A stretch of 12,812 nt of DNA. It comes from DATEZO01 sp035255485 (GTDB lineage: Bacteria > Pseudomonadota > Gammaproteobacteria > Burkholderiales > Burkholderiaceae_D). Both the position numbers and the translations under genes were made by a program. Of the stretch, positions 6,453-12,812 are shown piece by piece. The DNA lies in the NCBI GenBank assembly GCA_035255485.1, contig DATEZO010000176.1, positions 1 through 12,812 on the forward strand. Direction: 5' to 3'. The notes beneath the pieces were generated by a model. The model was not told the origin of the DNA. It searched no databases and saw nothing but the letters and a program-made list of their open reading frames with translations. Numbering within the stretch: the stretch's first letter is position 1; each line of letters begins with the position of its first letter.

Positions 6453-7250
6453 ATGGCGACACAACCGATCACCCATACCCGACTGCCCTTGCCCGGAATT
6501 GCGCCCAGCGTCGCGCGACCGGTACGCATGGTTGCACGCGATCTCAATGCCTCGGAGCTGCTGGCTGCGCACAGCCATCCATGGGGGCAACTGACCTATG
6601 CGCTGGAAGGCGTGGTGCGCGTGACGGTTGACAACGGCGCCTGGATCGTTCCGCCGCTGCGCGCAATCTGGATTCCGCCGAATACGATCCATGAAGTGGC
6701 AACACTGGAAAAGGCGCGTCTGCGCGCACTGTATGTGCACGCGCGCGCCGCGCCGTTCCGGGGGGAAGAATGCGTCGTCATCGATGTATCGGCCCTGCTG
6801 CGCGAACTGATTGTCGCATTGCTGCAAATCGATGATCCCGGCCCGCGCGAATCGATGCTGTCTGCGCTGATACTGGATGAACTGGCGCACTCCGCCACAC
6901 TGCCGATGCGTGTTGCGCTGCCAAAGGACAAGCGCCTGAAAATCTTGTGCGAAACGCTGATCGCCCATCCCGCCTCGGCACTGACACTGGACCACTGGGC
7001 GCAGCAGGTCGGCGCATCGGAACGCACCCTGGCGCGCCTGTTCGAACGCGAACTCGGCATGACTTTCGGCCAATGGCGGCAGCAGATGCGACTGGCCCAT
7101 GCCGCCCCCCTGATTGCGCGCGGCCTGCCGCTGTCGCAGGTCGCCGCCGAGCTTGGTTATGCGAGCCAGTCGGCATTCTCGGCGATGTTCAAGAAAACCT
7201 TTGGGCAATCGCCCTCTGCATTCTTTACGAAATCAAGGGTAATGCCATAA
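6453..7250 (+). CDS. AraC-family regulator with N-terminal cupin domain
   Basis: A 265-residue protein. The N-terminal cupin-type sensor shows H40-x-H42...Q46 (HSHPWGQL), GAWIVPPLRAIWIPP at 62-76 and H80, a pattern of possible metal or ligand residues. The C-terminal half carries two helix-turn-helix units, about 179-200 (LDHWAQQVGASERTLARLF) and 228-250 (LSQVAAELGYASQSAFSAMF), the latter with the classic AraC signature. This subfamily, which includes E. coli NimR, often controls a divergent efflux gene, matching the MFS gene next door. The start is the first ATG that leaves the cupin intact, but it lacks a clear ribosome-binding site. The inducer is unknown. A short ATGCC/GGCAT hairpin overlaps the stop codon and is too small to call a terminator. 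Confidence 0.92.
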   Translation: MATQPITHTRLPLPGIAPSVARPVRMVARDLNASELLAAHSHPWGQLTYALEGVVRVTVDNGAWIVPPLRAIWIPPNTIHEVATLEKARLRALYVHARAAPFRGEECVVIDVSALLRELIVALLQIDDPGPRESMLSALILDELAHSATLPMRVALPKDKRLKILCETLIAHPASALTLDHWAQQVGASERTLARLFERELGMTFGQWRQQMRLAHAAPLIARGLPLSQVAAELGYASQSAFSAMFKKTFGQSPSAFFTKSRVMP

Positions 7251-7283
7251 GGCATCCGCATATCCTTGTTACGCTTGATATCG

Positions 7284-7526
7284 TCAGCGTTTTTGACGCA
7301 GGCTGCGCACCAGCCCATACAGGCTGATGCAGAACCAGAAACATTCGATGACCAGCGAAGGCCAATTGAAATCGTAATACAGGGAAAAGATGATCAGCGC
7401 CGCACCGGCCATATTCGCCAGCGCAAAGCGCGAGGAAGTGCCTTGCGTGCGCCCGGTCTGCAATAAAAGATACGATCCCACCACGAGGGCAACGCCCGCA
7501 TGCCCCACCAGATCCGACCAGGCCAT
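7284..7526 (-). CDS. Small three-helix membrane protein (CBU_0592-like)
   Basis: An 80-residue protein with three predicted membrane helices (about 6-24, 35-52 and 56-73) and a basic tail ending RSLRQKR. The pattern GxxGVALxxGSYLLLQTG, then NMAGAALIIFSLYYDFNWPS and IECFWFCISLYGL resembles the small CBU_0592-like membrane family, whose function is unknown. The ATG at 7526 is preferred over a GTG at 7535 because GGTGA sits at suitable spacing upstream. TACAAT at 7559-7564 (minus strand) is a possible -10 without a clear -35. It is convergent with the AraC-type gene and separated from clpB by about 300 bp, so it is probably its own unit. Confidence 0.78.
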   Translation of the reverse strand: MAWSDLVGHAGVALVVGSYLLLQTGRTQGTSSRFALANMAGAALIIFSLYYDFNWPSLVIECFWFCISLYGLVRSLRQKR

Positions 7527-7828
7527 TTGAGTCACCGAACTAATCCGTCATGCGCAGCATTGTATAGGAGCGGGAATGCCCGGCGATGCAGCGGAACGGT
7601 TTTTACTGCAATGAGCAGGGTAAGAATTGAATATATACAGCCATGTGTATTTTTATAGCCCAGCATTCATATTGCGTATTTAACGGTGTTTTCTCATATA
7701 CTCCCATAAAAATTACTATGTATTTATCGCATTCATACTTGCATGCGGCATCGATGCGGTCGTTTTCCGCGGGGACGACGATGACTGGGAGCAGGCCGTT
7801 TACCGTTTTGCGGTAAACGGCCTTGTCA
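7527..7828. other. Intergenic region upstream of the small membrane protein and downstream of clpB
   Basis: About 300 bp lie between the start of the small membrane protein and the clpB stop. The part nearest 7560 holds a possible -10 for the membrane protein. The middle (about 7620-7740) is AT-rich with no recognised element. GCATCGATGC at 7748-7757 is a 10-bp palindrome. The strong hairpin at 7793-7823 belongs to clpB. An open frame at 7603-7872 on the minus strand reads through this hairpin and into clpB in another frame, and is not considered a gene. Confidence 0.5.
7793..7823 (-). terminator. Perfect 13-bp hairpin just after clpB
   Basis: AGGCCGTTTACCG (7793-7805), a 5-nt loop, and CGGTAAACGGCCT (7811-7823) form a perfect GC-containing stem 5 bp beyond the clpB stop codon. 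No T-run follows on the minus strand, so it may act as a transcript-end stabiliser or a Rho-assisted terminator rather than a textbook intrinsic terminator. Confidence 0.7.
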
Positions 7829-10414
7829 TTACGCTGCCGCTTTTTCGAATACCAGCGCGCCATTGCGGACATCGACTTGGATCATGTCCTTCGGCCCGAA
7901 CCGGCCTTCGAGGATCATCCTGGACAGCGGATTTTCAATCTGCTGCTGGATCGCCCGCTTCAACGGGCGCGCACCGTAAACCGGATCGAATCCGGCCTCG
8001 GCAATCTTTTGCAGCGCGCTGTCGGACATGGTCAGCGCCATCTCCATCTTGGCAAGGCGCTGCTCCAGCACCTGCAACTGGATCTTCGCGATCGCGCCGA
8101 TGTTCTTCTCGTCGAGCGCATGGAACACCACGATCTCGTCGATACGGTTAATGAACTCCGGCCGGAAATGGGTTTTCACTTCCGCCATCACCGCCATCTT
8201 CACCAGCGCCGGATCGCTGTCTTCCATCGCCTGGATCTTGTGCGAACCAAGGTTGGAAGTCATCACGATCACCGTGTTCTTGAAATCCACCGTGCGGCCC
8301 TGCCCGTCAGTCATGCGGCCATCGTCCAGCACCTGCAGCAACACGTTGAACACATCATGATGTGCCTTTTCGACTTCATCCAGCAGGATGACGCAGTACG
8401 GCTTGCGGCGCACCGCTTCGGTCAGATAGCCGCCTTCCTCGTAGCCGACATAACCCGGCGGCGCACCGATCAGGCGTGCCACCGAATGCTTTTCCATGAA
8501 TTCGCTCATGTCGATGCGGATCAGCGCGTCCTCGGTATCGAACAGGAACGATGCCAGCGTCTTGCACAGCTCGGTCTTGCCGACGCCGGTCGGCCCGAGG
8601 AACATGAATGAACCATACGGCCGGCCCGGATCGCCCAGGCCCGCGCGTGAACGACGGATCGCATCCGACACCGCCGCAATCGCTTCATCCTGGCCGACCA
8701 CGCGCTGATGCAGCACCTTTTCCATCTGCAACAGCTTGTCGCGCTCCCCCTGCATCATGCGCGACACCGGAATCCCGGTCGCACGCGACACCACCTCGGC
8801 GATTTCTTCCGCGCCGACCTGCGTTCGCACCAGTTGCCGCTTGTTCGCCTTCTCTTCGCCGGTATCGGCCTGTTTCAGTTGCGCTTCCAGGGAAGGCAAC
8901 TGGCCATATTGCAGTTCGGACATTTTCTGCCAGTCCCCCCTGCGCCGTGCTTCTTCCATCTGCAAGCGCACCTTCTCGATTTCTTCCTTGATGTACTGGC
9001 TGCCCTGCACTGCCGCTTTTTCGGATTTCCACACTTCTTCGAGGTCGGCGTACTCGCGTTCCAGCCGCGCAATTTCCTCTTCCAGCAGGCCGAGGCGCTT
9101 CTGCGAGGCTTCGTCTTTCTCTTTCTTCACCGCTTCACGCTCGATCTTCAACTGGATCAGGCGGCGATCCAGCTTGTCCATCACTTCCGGCTTGGAATCG
9201 ATCTCGATCTTGATCTTGGATGCGGCTTCGTCAATCAGATCGATTGCCTTGTCCGGCAGGAAACGGTCGGTGATATAGCGATGCGACAGCTCCGCCGCGG
9301 CGACGATCGCCGGGTCGGTAATATCGACACCATGATGCACCTCGTATTTTTCCTGCAAGCCGCGCAGGATCGCGATGGTCGCCTCGACGCTCGGTTCATC
9401 CACCAGGATTTTCTGGAAGCGCCGCTCCAGCGCCGCATCCTTTTCGATGTATTTGCGATATTCGTCGAGCGTCGTGGCGCCGACGCAGTGCAGTTCGCCG
9501 CGTGCCAGGGCCGGCTTCAGCATGTTGCCGGCATCGATCGCCCCCTCGGCCTTGCCTGCGCCGACCATCGTGTGCAACTCGTCGATGAAGACGATGGTCT
9601 GGCCTTCATCCTGCGCAATTTCCTTCAGCACCGCCTTCAGGCGCTCCTCGAACTCGCCACGGTATTTCGCGCCCGCCAGCAGGGCCGCCATGTCGAGCGA
9701 CAGCACGCGCTTCGATTTCAGGCTGTCCGGCACTTCGCCATTGACGATACGCTGCGCCAGGCCTTCGACGATCGCCGTCTTGCCGACGCCCGGTTCACCG
9801 ATCAATACGGGATTATTCTTGGTGCGCCGTTGCAGTACCTGGATCGCGCGGCGGATCTCGTCATCGCGGCCGATCACCGGGTCGAGTTTGCCCTGGCGCG
9901 CGCGTTCGGTCAGATCAAGCGTGTATTTCTTGAGCGCTTCACGCTGCCCTTCGGATTCCTGCGAATTGACATTGCCGCCGCCGCGCACGGCGGTAATCGC
10001 GGCATCCAGCGCCTTGCGCGCCAAGCCGAATTCGCGTGCCAGCTTGCCGGCCTCGGACTTGTCTTCGGCCAGCGCCAGCAGGATCATTTCGCTGCCGATG
10101 AACTGGTCGCCACGCTTTTGCGCTTCCTTGTCGGCAAGGTTCAGCAGCGAGCCCAGATCGCGCCCGACCTGGACTTCGCCGCCGGTGCCGGTCACTTTCG
10201 GCAAGCGTTCCAGCGCGCCCTTGAGCGCCGCGGCAAGTCCGCCGATATTCACGCCGGCACGCTGCAGCAGCGAACGCGCACCACCATCTTCCTGGTTCAG
10301 CAGGGCAATCAGCAGATGCACCGGCTCAATATATTGATTATCATTGCCGACTGCCTGGCTTTGGGCATCGGCGAGGGTTTCCTGCAGCTTGGTGGTCAGT
10401 TTGTCGAGGCGCAT
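7829..10414 (-). CDS. clpB: ClpB protein-disaggregating AAA+ chaperone
   Basis: An 861-residue hexameric ATPase that, with DnaK/DnaJ/GrpE, pulls polypeptides from aggregates in the cytoplasm. Order of parts: Clp N-domain (about 1-145), first AAA+ module with Walker A GEPGVGKT at 206-213 and Walker B IVFIDE at 274-279, the coiled-coil middle domain (about 410-520, rich in Glu/Lys/Arg, with EREYADLEEVWKSEKA), second AAA+ module with Walker A GPTGVGKT at 607-614 and Walker B VILLDEVEKA, then the C-terminal small domain. The length is that of a normal ClpB and the middle domain separates it from ClpA. The ATG at 10414 is chosen because AGGAG lies 8 nt upstream and the product begins MRLDKLTTKLQE as in other ClpB proteins; the frame extends to 10492. 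A heat-shock sigma-32-type promoter lies just upstream and a hairpin follows the stop. Confidence 0.98.
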   Translation of the reverse strand: MRLDKLTTKLQETLADAQSQAVGNDNQYIEPVHLLIALLNQEDGGARSLLQRAGVNIGGLAAALKGALERLPKVTGTGGEVQVGRDLGSLLNLADKEAQKRGDQFIGSEMILLALAEDKSEAGKLAREFGLARKALDAAITAVRGGGNVNSQESEGQREALKKYTLDLTERARQGKLDPVIGRDDEIRRAIQVLQRRTKNNPVLIGEPGVGKTAIVEGLAQRIVNGEVPDSLKSKRVLSLDMAALLAGAKYRGEFEERLKAVLKEIAQDEGQTIVFIDELHTMVGAGKAEGAIDAGNMLKPALARGELHCVGATTLDEYRKYIEKDAALERRFQKILVDEPSVEATIAILRGLQEKYEVHHGVDITDPAIVAAAELSHRYITDRFLPDKAIDLIDEAASKIKIEIDSKPEVMDKLDRRLIQLKIEREAVKKEKDEASQKRLGLLEEEIARLEREYADLEEVWKSEKAAVQGSQYIKEEIEKVRLQMEEARRRGDWQKMSELQYGQLPSLEAQLKQADTGEEKANKRQLVRTQVGAEEIAEVVSRATGIPVSRMMQGERDKLLQMEKVLHQRVVGQDEAIAAVSDAIRRSRAGLGDPGRPYGSFMFLGPTGVGKTELCKTLASFLFDTEDALIRIDMSEFMEKHSVARLIGAPPGYVGYEEGGYLTEAVRRKPYCVILLDEVEKAHHDVFNVLLQVLDDGRMTDGQGRTVDFKNTVIVMTSNLGSHKIQAMEDSDPALVKMAVMAEVKTHFRPEFINRIDEIVVFHALDEKNIGAIAKIQLQVLEQRLAKMEMALTMSDSALQKIAEAGFDPVYGARPLKRAIQQQIENPLSRMILEGRFGPKDMIQVDVRNGALVFEKAAA

Positions 10415-10449
10415 CTGGCTACTCCTAAAGAGAATCAATCTGCCAACAA

Positions 10450-10477
10450 AGTTGGGCTGCGCCAGCGGTTTTTCAAG
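10450..10477 (-). promoter_or_regulatory. Heat-shock (sigma-32 / RpoH) promoter of clpB
   Basis: On the minus strand a perfect CTTGAAA (10477-10471) is followed, after 14 bp, by CCCAACT (10456-10450). The latter matches six of seven positions of CCCATNT, treating the variable position as matched. It lies about 36 bp before the clpB start, where a heat-shock promoter would be expected. A TTGACA at 10487-10492 has no matching -10, so a housekeeping promoter is not evident. Confidence 0.82.
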
Positions 10478-10553
10478 AAAGGATTTTGTCAAGTGGTCAT
10501 TATCGGGCGCGCGTGAAAGCGATTCCCGTTAACCGCCTCAAGGCATGCAAACC

Positions 10554-11093
10554 ATGGAACTGCATCAAATTCAGATTACGTACCAAATGGAGGAAGATCG
10601 CCTGCTGCTGCGCGCTTCATTCAAGGCGGACGGCGGTGCGTTGCAGGAAATCCGCGCCTGGCTGACCCGCCGCCTGGTAAAAAGCTTATGGCCGGGGATT
10701 GTCAAGGCAATGGAGACACAAGTCATGCTGAACCAGCCGCAAGCCGCCCATGCGCGCGCCGAAATCGTCAGCATGGGTCATCAGGCGTCGGTTTCCCGGA
10801 TTCGTGAAGCGGGCGGTTTCAACGCCCCCTTTGCCGCCGTTGCAAAAAGCTATCCGCTCGGCGAAACGCCGGTCCTGGTAACAGCCGCGCATTTCGATGT
10901 TGTCGCCAGCCAGCCATTGCGCATCCACTTCACGCCGAAGCAGGGCACGGGCTTTGAGATTGCCCTCAGATCCCCCCTGCTACATGGTTTCTGCTCGTTG
11001 CTGCAGGAAGCGGTCAGGCTTGCCAAATGGGATATTGCACTATTGCTACCGGGAATAGTCGATACCGAATCCGCATCGAGGGTGCTGAATTGA
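10554..11093 (+). CDS. Conserved-looking hypothetical protein, about 180 residues
   Basis: A 179-residue soluble-looking protein of no family I recognise, divergent from clpB. It has no signal peptide or membrane helix. It begins MELHQIQITYQMEEDRLLLR, followed by an amphipathic helical stretch rich in Arg, Leu and Trp (IRAWLTRRLVKSLWPGI), a central Gln/Ala/Arg segment, and a C-terminal half of beta-like strands with one more helix. The composition matches the surrounding core-like genes, which supports its being real. AAGG about 10 nt upstream supports the ATG at 10554; an ATG at 10545 would add three residues. The 139-bp gap to the clpB start is shared by both promoters. No function can be assigned. 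Confidence 0.78.
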   Translation: MELHQIQITYQMEEDRLLLRASFKADGGALQEIRAWLTRRLVKSLWPGIVKAMETQVMLNQPQAAHARAEIVSMGHQASVSRIREAGGFNAPFAAVAKSYPLGETPVLVTAAHFDVVASQPLRIHFTPKQGTGFEIALRSPLLHGFCSLLQEAVRLAKWDIALLLPGIVDTESASRVLN

Positions 11094-11218
11094 TATAAAT
11101 ATACTAGGATACAGTATAAAAAAACACGCTTTGTTCATGCTGGGATATTGATGAAAACAAGGCATACTCCTTGCATTTTCAACCTGGCACTGGGCCTTGC
11201 CATATCAGTTGCAATGAC
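11094..11218 (-). terminator. Region between convergent hypothetical gene and crcB, possible weak terminator
   Basis: On the minus strand, after crcB, CAAGG/CCTTG (11158-11173) forms a short stem followed by TTTTC. Further on there is a run of seven T (11124-11118) next to TATACT/AGTATA (11100-11118). Together these could end the moe/moa/crcB transcript, but neither hairpin is strong. Confidence 0.3.
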
Positions 11219-11243
11219 TTATCCAGCGGACATCGCCCGATAG
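11151..11243 (+). other. Orphan 30-codon ORF resembling a signal peptide, doubtful gene
   Basis: ATG at 11151 to TAG at 11243 encodes 30 residues: basic MKTRH, a hydrophobic core (FNLALGLAISVAM) and a small-residue site (YPAD). It looks like a cut-off secretion signal. The end overlaps the 3' end of crcB on the other strand by 25 bp. GGGA lies about 6 nt upstream of the ATG as a weak ribosome-binding site. It could be the remnant of a lost secreted protein, a tiny membrane peptide, or chance. Confidence 0.25.
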
Positions 11244-11596
11244 CTTGCAAAGCCCGCGATGCAAAAAACAACCGATCCGATCAGATGCAGCGCGGAATGT
11301 CCGAACGCCCAGGCGTAATCGCCCCGTTGCAGCAACAGCATCGATTCAGCGGAAAAGGTCGAGAATGTGGTCAGGCCGCCCAGGAAACCGGTTACCACCA
11401 GCAATCGCCATTCGATCGGCAAGGCCGGATAGGCCTGGAAGAATCCCACCGCGATCCCGATCAGATAGCCGCCGGCCACATTCGCCAGCAACGTTCCCAA
11501 CGGCAACATGCTATGGACGGCATTCAGCCAGAGACTCAATCCCCAGCGGATCCATGCGCCGACCATCGCGCCAATGCCGACGGCCAGCCAGCTCAT
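11219..11596 (-). CDS. crcB: Fluoride ion channel Fluc/CrcB
   Basis: A 125-residue, four-helix inner-membrane protein of the Fluc family, which forms dual-topology dimers that let fluoride leave the cell. Motifs visible are R17 in helix 1, LGTLLANVAGGYLIG at 33-47 with the conserved N39, and GFLGGLTTFSTFSAE at 70-84 with the fluoride-lining F78 and F81. The length is normal. The ATG at 11596 overlaps the moaE stop by 4 bp (ATGA), which argues for this start over an upstream one at 11632 and implies co-translation with moaE. No fluoride riboswitch is visible upstream, as expected for a gene inside an operon. Fluoride export has no obvious link to molybdenum cofactor, so the shared operon may be historical. 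Confidence 0.95.
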   Translation of the reverse strand: MSWLAVGIGAMVGAWIRWGLSLWLNAVHSMLPLGTLLANVAGGYLIGIAVGFFQAYPALPIEWRLLVVTGFLGGLTTFSTFSAESMLLLQRGDYAWAFGHSALHLIGSVVFCIAGFASYRAMSAG

Positions 11597-12072
11597 GCGC
11601 CCTCTCCGACATTCGCCGATGCGATGCCCCATTTTTCCAGCGCACGGTCATCGGCAACGCGCGCATCGACCCAATGCGCGCCTTGCGGCGTCTGCTCCTT
11701 TTTCCAGAACGGCGCCTGCGTTTTCAGGTAATCCATGATGAATTCGCACGCCGCAAACGCCTCGCCGCGATGTGACGAGGTGACTACGACCAGTACGATC
11801 TGGTCGAGTGGCTTCAGAGGTCCGACGCGATGGATCACCAGCGCCTCGAAGATATTCCAGCGCGCCTTGGCCTTGGCGACAATGTCTTCCAGCGCCTTTT
11901 CCGTCATGCCGGGATAATGCTCCAGTTCCATCTCCGCCACGGTAGCGCCGTCGTTCATGTCGCGCACGGTGCCGACAAAGCTGACGACGGCGCCCACCGC
12001 GCGATCGGCCGCACGCAGTTGCGCCACCTCGGCGCCAAGGTCGAAATCGTCGGTCTGGACTCGGATAGGCAT
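11593..12072 (-). CDS. moaE: Molybdopterin synthase catalytic subunit MoaE
   Basis: A 159-residue large subunit of molybdopterin synthase, which transfers sulfur from MoaD thiocarboxylate to precursor Z (cyclic pyranopterin monophosphate) in the cytoplasm. Conserved parts are FVGTVRD at 32-38, HRVG at 81-84, SSHRGEAF at 99-106 and LKTQAPFWKKE at 116-126. K117 and K124 correspond to the active-site lysines K119 and K126 of E. coli MoaE. The ATG at 12072 has AAGGAG 9 nt upstream and lies 26 bp after moaD, so the two subunits are made together. The frame extends upstream to 12225 inside moaD but those residues are unlike MoaE. Confidence 0.97.
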   Translation of the reverse strand: MPIRVQTDDFDLGAEVAQLRAADRAVGAVVSFVGTVRDMNDGATVAEMELEHYPGMTEKALEDIVAKAKARWNIFEALVIHRVGPLKPLDQIVLVVVTSSHRGEAFAACEFIMDYLKTQAPFWKKEQTPQGAHWVDARVADDRALEKWGIASANVGEGA

Positions 12073-12098
12073 GTTTCGTCGCTCCTTCGGCAGATCAG

Positions 12099-12356
12099 TC
12101 AACCGCCCGTGACCGGCGGAAAAAACGCTACTTCGCATCCTTCGGTGAGCCTGGTGTCCGCATTGGTCATCACCTGGTTGCATGCCATGCGCAATACGCG
12201 CCCTTCCGCGAGCGCGTCGTTCCACGCGCCGCCGCGCTCACGCAACCAGACGCGCACATCGCCGACGGTCTGGACATGGGGCGGCAGCGTCACGGTTTCC
12301 TGCGACGCGCCCAGTTGTTCGCGCACGCTGGCGAAGAAGCGAAGTTGAATATGCAT
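12099..12356 (-). CDS. moaD: Molybdopterin synthase sulfur carrier subunit MoaD
   Basis: An 85-residue ubiquitin-like sulfur carrier beginning MHIQLRFFASVREQLG and ending in the required Gly-Gly (PPVTGG). The terminal glycine is adenylated and then converted to thiocarboxylate before sulfur transfer by MoaE. The ATG at 12356 fits the family; a start at 12371 would add five residues. Its ribosome-binding site is weak, but it follows the moeA stop by only 29 bp, so coupling is likely. Extra cysteines C64 and C79 are not part of the mechanism. Confidence 0.95.
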   Translation of the reverse strand: MHIQLRFFASVREQLGASQETVTLPPHVQTVGDVRVWLRERGGAWNDALAEGRVLRMACNQVMTNADTRLTEGCEVAFFPPVTGG

Positions 12357-12385
12357 GTCAGTCCGGGTCAAGGTTTACAGGTTGG

Positions 12386-12812
12386 TCAGTACAGCAATTC
12401 TGCAAACGGCATGAAGCGAACCGTATCGCCAGCGGCAATCGCTTGGCCCGGCGGATTATCGATCAGGCCGTCGCCCCACACGCTGGAGGTCAGCACCGCG
12501 GAACTCTGGTTCGGAAACAGGTCGAGTCCACCGTCCTGATTGATCCTTGCACGCAGGAATTCATTGCGCCGGTCGGGTTTTTGCCACGTAAAATCGGCGC
12601 GCATCGGGAAAGTTTTCGGCGCCGTATCGGTGGCGCCCTGCAAGCGCAGGATGAAGGGCCGCACGAATAGCAGGAAGGTCACCAGGCTCGATACCGGATT
12701 ACCCGGCAACCCGAGGAAAAACGCAGTATCGTCGCCGCTGCGACGAACTTCGCCGAACGCCAGCGGCTTGCCGGGCTTGACGGCGATCTGCCACAGGTTC
12801 AGGCAGCCTTCG
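12386..12812 (-). CDS. moeA: Molybdopterin molybdenumtransferase MoeA, partial (N-terminus beyond window)
   Basis: The last 141 residues of MoeA, entering from the right edge in frame from 12811. MoeA inserts molybdate into adenylylated molybdopterin made by MogA. The fragment shows LWQIAVKPGKPLAFGEV followed by FFLGLPGNPVSS, the most conserved stretch of the catalytic domain, then the beta-rich C-terminal domain (about the last 90 residues). The N-terminal two-thirds is missing only because the window ends. It is the first visible gene of the moeA-moaD-moaE-crcB operon, so its promoter lies outside. Confidence 0.95.
   Translation of the reverse strand, partial: EGCLNLWQIAVKPGKPLAFGEVRRSGDDTAFFLGLPGNPVSSLVTFLLFVRPFILRLQGATDTAPKTFPMRADFTWQKPDRRNEFLRARINQDGGLDLFPNQSSAVLTSSVWGDGLIDNPPGQAIAAGDTVRFMPFAELLY

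Noticed and set aside
6405..7208. 267-codon minus-strand frame opposite the AraC-type gene
   Set aside because: It is an antisense shadow; the AraC-type protein has two clear HTH units and the opposite frame has no family features.
7603..7872. 89-codon minus-strand frame across the clpB 3' end
   Set aside because: It begins inside clpB in another frame and reads through the 13-bp hairpin. There is no ribosome-binding site or recognisable product.
8708..10516. 602-codon open frame on the plus strand opposite clpB
   Set aside because: It is the antisense shadow of clpB. The encoded protein is rich in His, Gln, Arg and Phe with no recognisable motif, as expected from the complement of a GC-biased coding sequence.
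11219..12072. Fluoride riboswitch for crcB
   Set aside because: crcB starts within the moaE stop codon, leaving no leader for a riboswitch, and I saw no such structure.
1..12812. CRISPR array, tRNA, rRNA, insertion sequence or prophage genes
   Set aside because: No regularly spaced repeats, cloverleaf genes, transposase or phage-like proteins were visible on reading both strands.

Overview
The window looks like chromosomal DNA from a betaproteobacterium, most likely of the Burkholderiales and close to the Oxalobacteraceae (Herminiimonas/Herbaspirillum type). That placement is inferred from protein style (ClpB, Fluc, MoaD/MoaE, an RraA-type aldolase, a CBU_0592-like membrane protein) and from the moderately GC-rich coding sequence. 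It was not tested by a search.

Layout. Positions 1 to about 1560 are strikingly AT-rich. They hold an acyltransferase-3 (OafA-type) gene on the minus strand that runs off the left edge, followed by a roughly 510-bp AT-rich intergenic stretch. From 1577 the composition returns to a GC-richer norm with an exported M3-family oligoendopeptidase on the plus strand. A hairpin at 3479-3515 separates it from a minus-strand block: a DUF2892 (YgaP-type) small membrane protein, a Crp/Fnr-family regulator, an RraA-like aldolase and an Fsr-like MFS transporter. The MFS gene is divergent from an AraC-type regulator. A small three-helix membrane protein then precedes clpB (minus strand), which has a clear 3' hairpin and a heat-shock sigma-32-type promoter. 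Divergent from clpB is an unrecognised protein of about 180 residues. The right end is a minus-strand molybdenum-cofactor operon, moeA (partial)-moaD-moaE, with the fluoride channel gene crcB/fluC overlapping the end of moaE by 4 bp.

How the genes work together. The clearest local circuit is the Crp/Fnr-type regulator and the DUF2892 gene downstream of it. A perfect 16-bp palindrome of Crp/Fnr architecture (TGTAA-N6-TTACA) lies between them. Its centre is exactly where a class II activator would sit relative to a plausible -10 box for the DUF2892 gene. The AraC/MFS pair looks like an inducible efflux module. The moe/moa genes make and insert molybdenum cofactor.

The most unusual sequence feature is a run of nine G (coding strand) inside the conserved RGxAA motif of the acyltransferase. 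This is the kind of homopolymer that can make a surface-polysaccharide-modifying gene phase-variable. No CRISPR array, insertion sequence, tRNA or rRNA was seen, and no wholly new multi-gene system is evident.
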